A stretch of DNA of 64,000 bases, taken from positions 82,296 through 146,295 of the forward strand of contig NZ_JAOEJU010000017.1 in NCBI RefSeq assembly GCF_025447595.1. The letters run 5' to 3'. Shown piece after piece: positions 8,108-15,561 of the stretch (the first letter of the stretch is position 1; every line of letters starts with the position of its first letter). This stretch comes from Pseudomonas koreensis. GTDB taxonomy: Bacteria; Pseudomonadota; Gammaproteobacteria; Pseudomonadales; Pseudomonadaceae. The notes under the pieces were generated by a model, which did no database searches, had not been told where the DNA came from, and saw only the letters and a program-made list of their open reading frames with translations. A program made the position numbers and the translations under genes.

Positions 8108-9010
8108 ATGTCTTCCAACAAAGCCCGCGCAGATTCACTTTCGCTTCTGCTGTTTACCTTGCGCAGCGGCAAGCTGATGGCGATCAACCTGCTGAAGGTC
8201 AGTGAAATCATCCCCTGCCCGCCGCTGACCAAGCTGCCGGAGTCGCACCCGCACGTCAAAGGCATCGCCACCCTGCGCGGCGCTTCGTTGTCGGTGATCG
8301 ACCTGAGCCGCGCCATCGGCGAGCGGCCGCTGGAAGACCCGAATGGCGGCTGCTTGATCGTCACCGACGTCAGCCGTTCGAAACAGGGCCTGCACGTACA
8401 GGCGGTGAGCAAGATCGTGCATTGCCTGACCACCGACATCAAACCGCCGCCGTTCGGTTCCGGCGGTTCCCGCGCCTACATCACCGGCGTGACCTCGGTG
8501 GACGGCACGCTGGTGCAGGTGCTGGACATCGAAAAAGTCATCCACGGCATCGCCCCGGCGCAGATCGAAATGGCCCCGACCGAGCTGAGCATGGAAGACG
8601 CCGAAGTGCTGGGCAACGCGCGAATCCTGGTGGTCGACGACAGTCAGGTGGCGTTGCAGCAATCGGTGCATACCCTGCGTAACCTCGGCCTGCAATGCCA
8701 CACCGCGCGCAGTGCCAAGGAAGCCATCGACTGCCTGCTGGACCTGCAAGGCACAGCGCAACAGATCAACCTGATCGTCTCCGACATCGAAATGTCCGAG
8801 ATGGACGGTTACGCCTTCACCCGCACCCTGCGCGAAACCCCGGACTTCGCCCACCTCTACGTGCTGCTGCACACCTCGCTGGACAGCGCGATGAACAGTG
8901 AAAAGGCCCGCCTCGCCGGGGCAAACGGCGTGCTGACCAAGTTCTCCTCGCCCGAGCTGACCCACTGCCTGATCGAAGCGGCCAAGCATGTCGCCGCTCA
9001 CGGCTACTGA
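8108..9010 (+). CDS. cheV: Chemotaxis coupling/response-regulator protein CheV
   Basis: This 300-aa protein joins a CheW-like coupling domain (about 1-165) to a receiver domain (about 172-300). The receiver has the acidic pair Asp177-Asp178, the phospho-acceptor Asp226 and Lys278. Such proteins couple chemoreceptors to CheA and adapt the signal by phosphorylation. The ATG at 8108 was chosen because AGAAGG lies 6-8 bases upstream and the CheW fold begins there; a frame extending back to 8000 has no support. It stands outside any che operon, next to a GNAT gene, as orphan cheV genes in pseudomonads often do. Confidence 0.92.
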   Translation: MSSNKARADSLSLLLFTLRSGKLMAINLLKVSEIIPCPPLTKLPESHPHVKGIATLRGASLSVIDLSRAIGERPLEDPNGGCLIVTDVSRSKQGLHVQAVSKIVHCLTTDIKPPPFGSGGSRAYITGVTSVDGTLVQVLDIEKVIHGIAPAQIEMAPTELSMEDAEVLGNARILVVDDSQVALQQSVHTLRNLGLQCHTARSAKEAIDCLLDLQGTAQQINLIVSDIEMSEMDGYAFTRTLRETPDFAHLYVLLHTSLDSAMNSEKARLAGANGVLTKFSSPELTHCLIEAAKHVAAHGY

Positions 9011-9013
9011 GAC

Positions 9014-9496
9014 TTGAGCGAGGCGTTCTGTTTTCTGATGCGGCGCGACCTGAGCCAGGACGTGCCGGCCATCGAATGGCCGAACGGTATTGAACTCACT
9101 ACCTACGGCGCCGAACGCGCATCCGCCGTACATGAACTGATGCAAATCGGCTACCGCGAAGGCGGCGGTCGGGTGCCGGCGCTGGATGTCTGGCAACGGC
9201 AGTTTGAAAACGATCCGGAATACGATCCGGCACTGTGTTTCATCGCCAGCGATACCCAAGGCGTCATTGGCGTGGCGCAATGCTGGACCAGTTCCTACAT
9301 CAAGAATCTGGTAGTGCATCCTCGGGCCCAAGGACGTGGATTGGGTCGGGCGTTGTTGCTTCATGCGTTCAAGGCGTTTCAGGATCGCCGCGAAGGGTTT
9401 GTTGATCTGAAGGTGCTGGAAGACAACCGGCGAGCGCAGCGCTTGTATGAAATGTCTGGAATGTATGTGGTTCGCCGGGAATTGGTGCCGGACTGA
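9014..9496 (+). CDS. GNAT family N-acetyltransferase
   Basis: This 160-aa protein has the acetyl-CoA-binding motif A, with VHPRAQGRGLGRALL at about 101-115 and the QGRGLG pyrophosphate loop at 106-111. It ends with the motif B region ALLLHAFKAF and VLEDNRRAQRLYEMSGM, typical of GNATs. Substrate unknown. The frame opens with TTG at 9014, 3 bases after the cheV stop; an in-frame ATG at 9038 is the alternative, with GAGG 14 bases before it, so the start is uncertain. Close spacing suggests co-transcription with cheV. Confidence 0.85.
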   Translation: MSEAFCFLMRRDLSQDVPAIEWPNGIELTTYGAERASAVHELMQIGYREGGGRVPALDVWQRQFENDPEYDPALCFIASDTQGVIGVAQCWTSSYIKNLVVHPRAQGRGLGRALLLHAFKAFQDRREGFVDLKVLEDNRRAQRLYEMSGMYVVRRELVPD

Positions 9497-9504
9497 CAGA
9501 CCGC

Positions 9505-9575
9505 CATCGCTGGCAAGCCAGCTCCCACAGTCTGAAATGCACTCCAAAGTGGGAGCCAGCCTGCTGGCGATGAGG
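9505..9575. repeat. REPIN, variant core GTGGGAGCCAGC
   Basis: An inverted pair of ATCGCTGGCAAGCCAGCTCCCAC-type units downstream of the GNAT gene. It differs from the other REPINs in the window by GCCAGC/GCTGGC in the stem (both arms changed together). Confidence 0.85.
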
Positions 9576-9645
9576 TCGGCACAAGCAACTTAACGCCTCA
9601 ACCGCACTCCAAAGTCCGGCCATACAGACCAAGGATGCCTACACC

Positions 9646-9969
9646 ATGAAAGCCATTACACTAAGCCTTCTCTGCCTTAGCGCCCTCACTTTCCAAGCCC
9701 ACGCCTCCAGCCCCGACGCCTGGGCTACCTACGACAAAACCGTGCTCGCCAGTTGCACCAAGGCCAGCGGTCTGAAAAACGCCAAACCGGTCGGCAACGC
9801 CGCGCAATTCGATGACCGCGTCGGCTACACCGCCCTGTTGCTGCAAGGCCAGTACCCGCAAAAACACATGAAGGGCCAGCAAGGCACCGAGCTGTGCCTG
9901 TACAACAAAAAGTCGAAAACCGCGTTCGTCACCGAATGGGACTCGATCCGCCCGACCGCCAAACCCTGA
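9646..9969 (+). CDS. Small secreted protein of unknown function
   Basis: This 107-aa protein has a Sec signal peptide (hydrophobic run LSLLCLSALTF, cleavage near AHA|SS at residue 21). The mature part has two cysteines, in SCTKASGL and ELCLYNKK, which could form a disulfide. I do not recognise a named family. It resembles small conserved periplasmic proteins of Pseudomonas. No informative neighbours: a REPIN separates it from the GNAT, and a Cys-cluster protein follows. Confidence 0.65.
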   Translation: MKAITLSLLCLSALTFQAHASSPDAWATYDKTVLASCTKASGLKNAKPVGNAAQFDDRVGYTALLLQGQYPQKHMKGQQGTELCLYNKKSKTAFVTEWDSIRPTAKP

Positions 9970-10056
9970 GCGAATGGCGCACAACTTGCTTCACTCCGGG
10001 CCTGTACGGCGGCTTTACGTCGCCGATTCATACCCTGATTGAAGATTGCTCGCTCA

Positions 10057-10806
10057 ATGAATACGACCTTTTCCTGCGTAGGCTGCGGCAAGTGCTGCAC
10101 CGATCACCACGTGCCCCTGACCCTGGCCGAAGCCCGCATGTGGGCGGCCGATGGCGGTCAGGTGATCGTGCTGGTGGAGGCGTTTCTGGCCAACGGCCTG
10201 GGCCTGCCGGAACAGCAGCGCGAACATGCACAACGGCGTTCGGCGGTGGTGCGCAGCGGAATGTCCGACGCCCATGTGGCAATCACTTTCGCCGCCTACA
10301 ACGTCGGCCCCTGCCGGAATCTTGACGAAGACAAGCTGTGCCGCATCTACGAGCGCCGTCCGCTGGTGTGTCGCATCTATCCTGCCGAAATCAATCCGCA
10401 CATTCCGTTGAATCCTGCGGCCAAGGACTGCCCTCCGGAGTCATGGGAACAGGGCCCGGAGCTGATCGTCGGTGGTGAACTGGTCGATCAGGAACTGGTG
10501 ACGCTGATCCAGCGCTCCCGTCAGGCGGATCGCGATGACATCCGGATCAAGGATGCGATCTGTGGCTTGCTCGGCATCCGCACCACCGCGCTCAAGGGCG
10601 ACGGGTTTACCGCGTATTTGCCGGACATGGGCGCGTTTGCCTCAGTGATCGATCAGGTCACCGCGCAGCCATTGAGCGAAATATCCAGTGAATGGCTGTT
10701 TCATCTGTCCGGTGATGATGTGGCCGGGCAGGTGCGGGCGGCAGGCGCACAGGTGGTGACCGAACCGCCGCAGACGTATGCGTTTATTTCGTTGCGGGCG
10801 GCTTGA
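10057..10806 (+). CDS. YkgJ-family Cys-cluster (putative metal-binding) protein
   Basis: This 249-aa protein starts with CVGCGKCC (Cys7, 10, 13, 14), the CxxCxxCC signature of the YkgJ/FliB-type zinc or iron-sulfur binding family, followed by Cys86, Cys95 and Cys105 in GPCRNLDEDKLCRIYERRPLVCRIYP. Molecular function of the family is not settled. The ATG at 10057 places the cluster at the extreme N-terminus as in relatives; an in-frame TTG at 10039 would add six residues. The C-terminal half (about 130-249) is not a recognisable domain. Confidence 0.8.
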   Translation: MNTTFSCVGCGKCCTDHHVPLTLAEARMWAADGGQVIVLVEAFLANGLGLPEQQREHAQRRSAVVRSGMSDAHVAITFAAYNVGPCRNLDEDKLCRIYERRPLVCRIYPAEINPHIPLNPAAKDCPPESWEQGPELIVGGELVDQELVTLIQRSRQADRDDIRIKDAICGLLGIRTTALKGDGFTAYLPDMGAFASVIDQVTAQPLSEISSEWLFHLSGDDVAGQVRAAGAQVVTEPPQTYAFISLRAA

Positions 10807-10835
10807 TCCGGAGTTTTCGCCAAGGCTAATGGCCC

Positions 10836-10903
10836 CTTCGCGAGCAGGCTCGCTCCCACATTTGAAATGCAATCCTCTGTGGGAGCGAGCTTGCTCGCGA
10901 AGA
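10836..10903. repeat. REPIN, core GTGGGAGCGAGC
   Basis: An inverted REP pair (TTCGCGAGCAGGCTCGCTCCCAC and its counterpart) lies between the convergent ends of the Cys-cluster gene and the chemoreceptor gene. Confidence 0.9.
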
Positions 10904-10920
10904 GGCCGGCCCAGGCAACC

Positions 10921-12513
10921 TCAATCCCGAACCTGCCGCCGCCCCCAGAATTCCCGCGCCAACGAACGCAAATCCCCCGCCAGCCCCGCCACATCCTGTG
11001 AGTTGAGCTGGCTCTGGCGCCCCTCATCCACCGTCAGCTCGCACGCCGTGCGGATGCTGACGATGTTGCGGTTGATGTCCTCACTCACCGCGCTCTGCTC
11101 TTCGACCGCCGCTGCAATCTGCAGACTCATCTCGGTGATCTGCTCGACCCGCCCGCTGATTCCGTCCAATGCCCGGGCCGCACGCTGGGCCTGTTCGACG
11201 CTGTTATCCACATGCTCGCTGCTCTGCTGCATGACCAGCACCGCATCCCGCGCGCCGTTTTGCAGGGTGCTGATCATCCGCTGAATCTCGTTGGTCGACT
11301 GCTGGGTACGCTGGGCCAGACCCCGCACCTCATCGGCCACCACCGCAAACCCACGCCCGGCATCCCCGGCCCGCGCCGCTTCGATCGCGGCGTTGAGCGC
11401 CAGCAGATTGGTCTGCTCAGCGATGCTGCGGATCACCTCCAGCACCCCGGAAATCTCGCTGCTGTGGCCTTCGAGTTGATGAATCACCTCGGTCGCCCGC
11501 CCCAACTCCTCGGCCAGCCGCAACACCGCACTGCGACTCTCGCCCACCAACAGATGACCTTCACGGGTTTCCGTCCCCGCCATATCCGCCGCCACCGACG
11601 CCTGCTGCGCATGGCTGGCGACCTCGGCCACACTGGCTGCCATTTGATGAATCGCCGCCGCCACCTGATCGGTTTCCGCCTGCTGCGCTAATGTGCTGGT
11701 GTGACTGCTATGCAGATGATCCACCAATTGCGCCGCATGCCCGGCCAATCGCTGCGAGGCATCGCCGATCCGCCCGACCACCGCACCAACTTGGGCTTCG
11801 AGCATCTGCAACGCAAACTCGATCTGCCCGAACTGATCCCGCTGCCCGGTATAAATACCCTGACTCAACGGGTTGTCGGCAATCAGCCGCGCACGCTCGG
11901 TCAGCCGCTCCAGCGGCCGCAATAACCAACTAACGCCCAAGCTACACGCGCCAATACCGGCCACCAGCGCAGCAGCTTCGATGCCAATGGACTCCGGCCG
12001 CAACCAGGCTTCAATCCCCAGCACCACCGCCAGCACCGAACTGGTCAACGCCATGAGCTTCGCCCGCAAACTCAGGCTCGGCAGCCATTGCCATCGCGCC
12101 ACCCGCCCCTCGCGCAACTGCGCATACGCCCGCTCCGCCGCCGCAATCTGCCGCGCATCCGGCCGCGTGCGCACCGATTGATACTCCACCGCCGCACCGT
12201 TCTGCGTGACCGGCGTGACATAGGCACTGACCCAATAGTGATCACCGTTCTTGCAACGATTCTTCACCAGCCCCATCCACGACCGCCCGCGCTTGAGCGT
12301 CTGCCACATATGGGCAAACGCCTGCGCCGGCATGTCCGGATGGCGCAGCAAATTGTGCGGCGCACCCAGCAGCTCGTCGCGGCTGTAACCGCTGATCTTT
12401 ATGAAGTCGTCGTTGGCGTAGGTGATCGCGCTGGTCAGATCGGTGGTCGAGAGAATGTTCGCATCCGGCGCAACATCGACATTGCGCCCGGTCACCGGGT
12501 GATTGATCTTCAT
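10921..12513 (-). CDS. aer: Aer-like PAS-domain methyl-accepting chemotaxis protein
   Basis: This 530-aa protein has an N-terminal PAS domain (about 1-115; YANDDFIKISGYSRDELLG and HPDMPAQAFAHMW are typical of the Aer PAS), two closely spaced membrane segments at about 160-205, a HAMP-like linker and an MCP signalling domain (about 260-530) with the conserved hairpin tip EQTNLLALNAAIEAARAG. There is no large periplasmic sensor, so it should sense redox or energy state through the PAS cofactor. The ATG at 12513 begins the PAS fold; a frame to 12570 adds 19 residues without support. Pseudomonads have several Aer paralogues, so the symbol is tentative. Confidence 0.85.
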   Translation of the reverse strand: MKINHPVTGRNVDVAPDANILSTTDLTSAITYANDDFIKISGYSRDELLGAPHNLLRHPDMPAQAFAHMWQTLKRGRSWMGLVKNRCKNGDHYWVSAYVTPVTQNGAAVEYQSVRTRPDARQIAAAERAYAQLREGRVARWQWLPSLSLRAKLMALTSSVLAVVLGIEAWLRPESIGIEAAALVAGIGACSLGVSWLLRPLERLTERARLIADNPLSQGIYTGQRDQFGQIEFALQMLEAQVGAVVGRIGDASQRLAGHAAQLVDHLHSSHTSTLAQQAETDQVAAAIHQMAASVAEVASHAQQASVAADMAGTETREGHLLVGESRSAVLRLAEELGRATEVIHQLEGHSSEISGVLEVIRSIAEQTNLLALNAAIEAARAGDAGRGFAVVADEVRGLAQRTQQSTNEIQRMISTLQNGARDAVLVMQQSSEHVDNSVEQAQRAARALDGISGRVEQITEMSLQIAAAVEEQSAVSEDINRNIVSIRTACELTVDEGRQSQLNSQDVAGLAGDLRSLAREFWGRRQVRD

Positions 12514-12630
12514 GGGAAGCGCGCTCGTTTTATTGGAAAGAGTCGGCAGGGCTGCTGACTCTAAGCGCACTAACTGGTTAAACGTTGATCTGGCTCAGGT
12601 TCCGGGCATTTAGCCATCAATGATCACGAA

Positions 12631-13773
12631 TCAACATGCAACCGCCAGGCATTCGATCTCTACCTTCGCACCCGGCACCACCAACTGTTTACCGGCGAAC
12701 GTTGTACGTGCCGGTAAACGATCGCTCGGGAAGAACTGGCGGTAGGCCTGGTTCATCCCGGAGAAATCCTTGACGTCGGTCAGGATCACTGTGCATTTGG
12801 CCACGTGCGACGGGGATGATCCGCTTTCCTTCAGGGCAATGCGCAGGTTTTCCAGGGCCTGGACCGTCTGCGGGCCGATACCGCCCTTGACCAGTTGCCC
12901 CTCGGCATCCAGTCCCAATACACCAGACAGGTAGACGGTTTGACCGGCCTGCACGGAATCCGAAAACGGTAATCCTTCAGCGTTGGGTCGATAGTTCAAG
13001 GCTTCATTGGCAACGTCGGGCAGATAACGCTCGGTGATCGCCTGATATTGCCCGCTCGACTTCAGGCGTTCGAGAGCCGCGTTCAGGTCATCACGTAAAG
13101 CGTTATCGGTTTTACGGACCGCCATCGCGACGCCCGAGCCGAGCATCGGATCCTGTAGCTCCCGACCTGCAAAAGCGAAATCCAGCCCTTGCGGCTGGCT
13201 CAGCAGTGCTTGCGTAATCTCGATGGTATCTTGCAGGGTCGCGTCGATTTCCCCTGACAACAGGGCGGCAATCAAATGATCGTTGAACTGGAAACTGCGC
13301 ACCGTCACACCCGAAGTCCCCCACCGCTCCCTGGCGAACGCCTCGCGGCTGGTACCGGCCAGAACACCGATGCGCTTCCCCTTGAGCGACTGCACATCCT
13401 GCGTCAGGTTCGAACCCGTGCGAGCGACCAACCGGCTGCTCAGCGGGTAAAGGATATCGGTAAAGTCGACCCGCTCACGCCGCGCCGGGGTGGGGCTCAT
13501 TGGCATGATCACGTCAAACTGGCCGGCCTGCAGCGCCGCAATATTGGTCGCGTAGTCCTGATCGACCCAGATGCATTGAGTCTGCAACTCGGCGCACAGC
13601 GCGTTGCCGAGTTCGATGTTCAACCCGACCAGCTCACCTTTGTCGTTGCGGCTTTCAAAGGGGGGAACCAACGCCTCGACACCGATGCGGACAGTGCGAT
13701 CAGGAATGGAAGAAACACATCCGGTCGTGAGAAGCACCAGCGAAAGGACAGTCAGTTTTTTTGCCAGAGACAT
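12631..13773 (-). CDS. Fusion lipoprotein: family 3 solute-binding protein plus RidA domain
   Basis: This 380-aa protein has a lipoprotein signal (LLTTGC, Cys19), a family 3 amino-acid-type periplasmic binding domain (about 27-253; begins VRIGVEALVPPFESR, contains SPTPARRERVDFTD and GKRIGVLAGTSRE) and a C-terminal Rid/YjgF domain (about 268-380). The Rid part keeps the key Arg356 in LPARTTF and Glu374 in VEIECLAV, as in enamine/imine deaminases of the RidA type. RidA proteins are normally cytosolic trimers, so an exported version joined to a binding protein is unusual. No permease or ATPase genes are adjacent. The start ATG lies at the lipoprotein signal. An ABC transporter role or a periplasmic imine-clearing role are both possible. 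Confidence 0.85.
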   Translation of the reverse strand: MSLAKKLTVLSLVLLTTGCVSSIPDRTVRIGVEALVPPFESRNDKGELVGLNIELGNALCAELQTQCIWVDQDYATNIAALQAGQFDVIMPMSPTPARRERVDFTDILYPLSSRLVARTGSNLTQDVQSLKGKRIGVLAGTSREAFARERWGTSGVTVRSFQFNDHLIAALLSGEIDATLQDTIEITQALLSQPQGLDFAFAGRELQDPMLGSGVAMAVRKTDNALRDDLNAALERLKSSGQYQAITERYLPDVANEALNYRPNAEGLPFSDSVQAGQTVYLSGVLGLDAEGQLVKGGIGPQTVQALENLRIALKESGSSPSHVAKCTVILTDVKDFSGMNQAYRQFFPSDRLPARTTFAGKQLVVPGAKVEIECLAVAC

Positions 13774-13910
13774 TGCGGCAGCCTACTTCAAGTATTCAGA
13801 GGAGCGAATTCTTGTCGAGTGGCTGCCATTGTTCCCAGAGGATGATTCTCTCGCCTGCGTGGGAAGAATCCGAGTTGGATCGCGAAATTATTCCTGACGA
13901 GAAGGAAAAC

Positions 13911-14138
13911 TCAGCGTTTGCCCATCGAACGGCGAGTACCCGACGGAGCCACACCCGGAATCTTGGCGTGACGATCACCGTCCTTGCCCTTGAACTGCGG
14001 CTGCTTGGCCGCTTTGGCAGCCGCCAGCTCACCTGGCTTGAACGGAAACTTGAACGCAGGAATGGTCGGCTTGGTTTCGCCGGCCTCGGCCAGCTCTGCC
14101 GGGACATCGCTCACAGCGTTGTCGATTGGGGAAGTCAT
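13911..14138 (-). CDS. Small conserved Pseudomonas protein of unknown function
   Basis: This 75-aa soluble protein has an acidic N-terminal third and a basic C-terminus ending SGTRRSMGKR. The middle is rich in Lys, Ala and Pro (FKFPFKPGELAAAKAAKQ). I do not recognise a domain. The ATG at 14138 has GGAG 6 bases upstream; longer in-frame sequence to 14237 looks like leader. An 8-bp perfect hairpin (GCGCGCAG/CTGCGCGC, 14187-14207) lies 48 bases upstream. Confidence 0.7.
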   Translation of the reverse strand: MTSPIDNAVSDVPAELAEAGETKPTIPAFKFPFKPGELAAAKAAKQPQFKGKDGDRHAKIPGVAPSGTRRSMGKR

Positions 14139-14272
14139 GAAAGCTCCGGGAAGCAAAAAGTCCGGCCCGGTGAATGAGCCGCGAAGGCGCGCAGTATACC
14201 TGCGCGCGCGGACTTTAAAGAGCCCCCGAAAGGGCATGACAGGTGCCTTTTCAGGACTCTTCGACTAGCGGA

Positions 14273-14632
14273 TCACGTTGGCGGATCAACCCGATCCAGC
14301 GCCCGGTTCACAGCAAGCTCCGCCAGCATGATGATCTGCTGGATTCCCAACGCCGTACTGCGCTGCGGGCCGCTGAGTTCATTGGCGAAATTGCTGGCGA
14401 TGGTACTGGCCGAGGCCAGGGATTCGCAGGCATTGGCCAGCAGGCTTTCGGTGTCGACGTTGGGAGTGACCATATACATCGTGCTCGGGCTAGGCTTGGA
14501 AGGGTTGGGGCACAGGTAGTAGTCGAGGGCGCGTTTGATGGCTTCGCGGTTACGGGCCAGGTCTTCGGCGCGCATGGCCTCTTCGAGCGGGGTGGGTGAT
14601 TCGAGGGGTGGGTCGGGTATCAGTTTGTCCAT
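14273..14632 (-). CDS. DUF6124-type protein
   Basis: This 119-aa protein matches the small Pseudomonas family DUF6124 (formerly DUF3077-like): it has the APNVDTESLLANACESLASAS-type segment (here TPNVDTESLLANACE) and the conserved end GIQQIIMLAELAVNRALD. No function is known. The ATG at 14632 follows GGAG at 6 bases; a frame extending back to 14875 is not supported. Members of this family often occur in several copies per genome. Confidence 0.8.
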   Translation of the reverse strand: MDKLIPDPPLESPTPLEEAMRAEDLARNREAIKRALDYYLCPNPSKPSPSTMYMVTPNVDTESLLANACESLASASTIASNFANELSGPQRSTALGIQQIIMLAELAVNRALDRVDPPT

Positions 14633-14961
14633 GAAAACTCCTACTTGGCTATGGAGCCATCCCTTGTCGTTTCCACACGACAAAAGGTGGCAGCTGTACG
14701 CAGGGTGGAAAACCGATAAGTAGGCAACCGGCCAGACCGAAGTCTGCCTGCGCACAGCCGCCGCGACGCAGTTTGCAGACGAAAGAAGACATCGGCAACG
14801 ATTACGGGGAGATGCTTTGCAACTACTTGAAATCAGGTTTCCACACCTGTTCGCTGAATTGGCAGCGACAGCCAAAGACTAGAGAGCGCACTTCCGACGG
14901 ACAACCTGAAAACGTTGTGGGAAGGTTCAGTAAACCCCACACATCTTTAAACATTCAAAAA

Positions 14962-15014
14962 TGGAACGCGGAGCGTCCCGGGCTGCATTCCCACGCGGAG
15001 CGTGGGAACGATCA
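14962..15014. repeat. Palindromic GCGGAGCGT repeat pair
   Basis: It comprises GGAACGCGGAGCGTCCC followed by ATTCCCACGCGGAGCGTGGGAACG, a perfect-armed palindrome (CCCACGC/GCGTGGG). This motif type is a frequent dispersed repeat in Pseudomonas intergenic DNA, separate from the REPIN family. Confidence 0.75.
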
Positions 15015-15042
15015 ATCCCCACAAGATCTGGTCGGCTATCAG

Positions 15043-15072
15043 GCCGCCATCGCCAGCAGGCTGGCTCCCACA
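15043..15072. repeat. Single REP unit, GCCAGC variant
   Basis: ATCGCCAGCAGGCTGGCTCCCAC is one unit of the variant seen in the 9.5-kb REPIN, without a partner unit nearby. Confidence 0.75.
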
Positions 15073-15119
15073 GAAAAGCAGTTCGCTTCTCGCTTCCCAC
15101 CACTCAACACGATGAGCGT

Positions 15120-15400
15120 TAGCTCGAGTAAAGCTTTTGACGTGCCGGCCCCGTCGGAAGGCTGAGTGGAGGGATTTATCCGGGGGTGGGAGCGCAGCGA
15201 CCGTGCGGCGAAGCCGCATGCATCGAGAGGAGGTGCAGCGAAGCAAACCGTAGGCGATGCCCCCGGATGAATCCCGGAACGAAGGAACGCCGAGCCAAAG
15301 CGAGGTGCCGAACGCCGGGGCCAAGCCTTTTGCTTACTTTTTGGCGTTTGAAAAAGGGACTCGCCGTAAGGGCGAAACCGCCAGCAGCAACACCCGCAGA
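15120..15400 (+). repeat. Structured intergenic element, probable dispersed repeat
   Basis: A 16-bp stem, 15171-15186 with 15260-15275, pairs fully if one G-U wobble is allowed on the + strand. It encloses the hairpin TGCGGC-GAA-GCCGCA (15204-15218). Further 3' are CCTTTT/AAAAAGG arms around a 20-odd-base loop and the hairpin TCGCC-GTAAG-GGCGA (15361-15375). The general sequence resembles an element I recall recurring in many Pseudomonas intergenic regions; that recollection is unverified. Function unknown; direction is inferred from the wobble pair only. Confidence 0.55.
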
Positions 15401-15561
15401 AACGGATATTCACAAAGAACACCCACAACATGGTCGGCCCAAAGGCCGCCAAGCCAAAGCCGAAACTGACAGCGCCGTCAGCTAGCCGTCACCCTCCTGA
15501 CCCCCAAACAAGTTTATAAAGAACCAACCTGCCCAACCTCCGTCCCCTGGCGCCCCAAAGC

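Larger units (their letters stand above)
14633..15561. other. About 930-bp non-coding block with repeats and a structured element
   Basis: No gene is supported here. It contains, in order: unremarkable sequence (14633-14960), a palindromic GCGGAGCGT repeat (14962-15014), a single REP unit (15043-15072), a structured element (15120-15400, listed separately) and the leader of the RND operon. Short open frames such as 15186-15485 (+) run through the repeats and do not look like a protein. Confidence 0.6.

Noticed and set aside
12600..12630. Anr-like half-sites (TTGAT/ATCAA) upstream of the chemoreceptor gene
   Set aside because: Spacing between half-sites is 5 rather than 4 bases and the match is imperfect.
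15186..15485. 99-codon + strand frame across the structured element
   Set aside because: Runs through repeat/structured DNA, no ribosome site, composition unlike a protein; translations of this kind of element are commonly mis-annotated.
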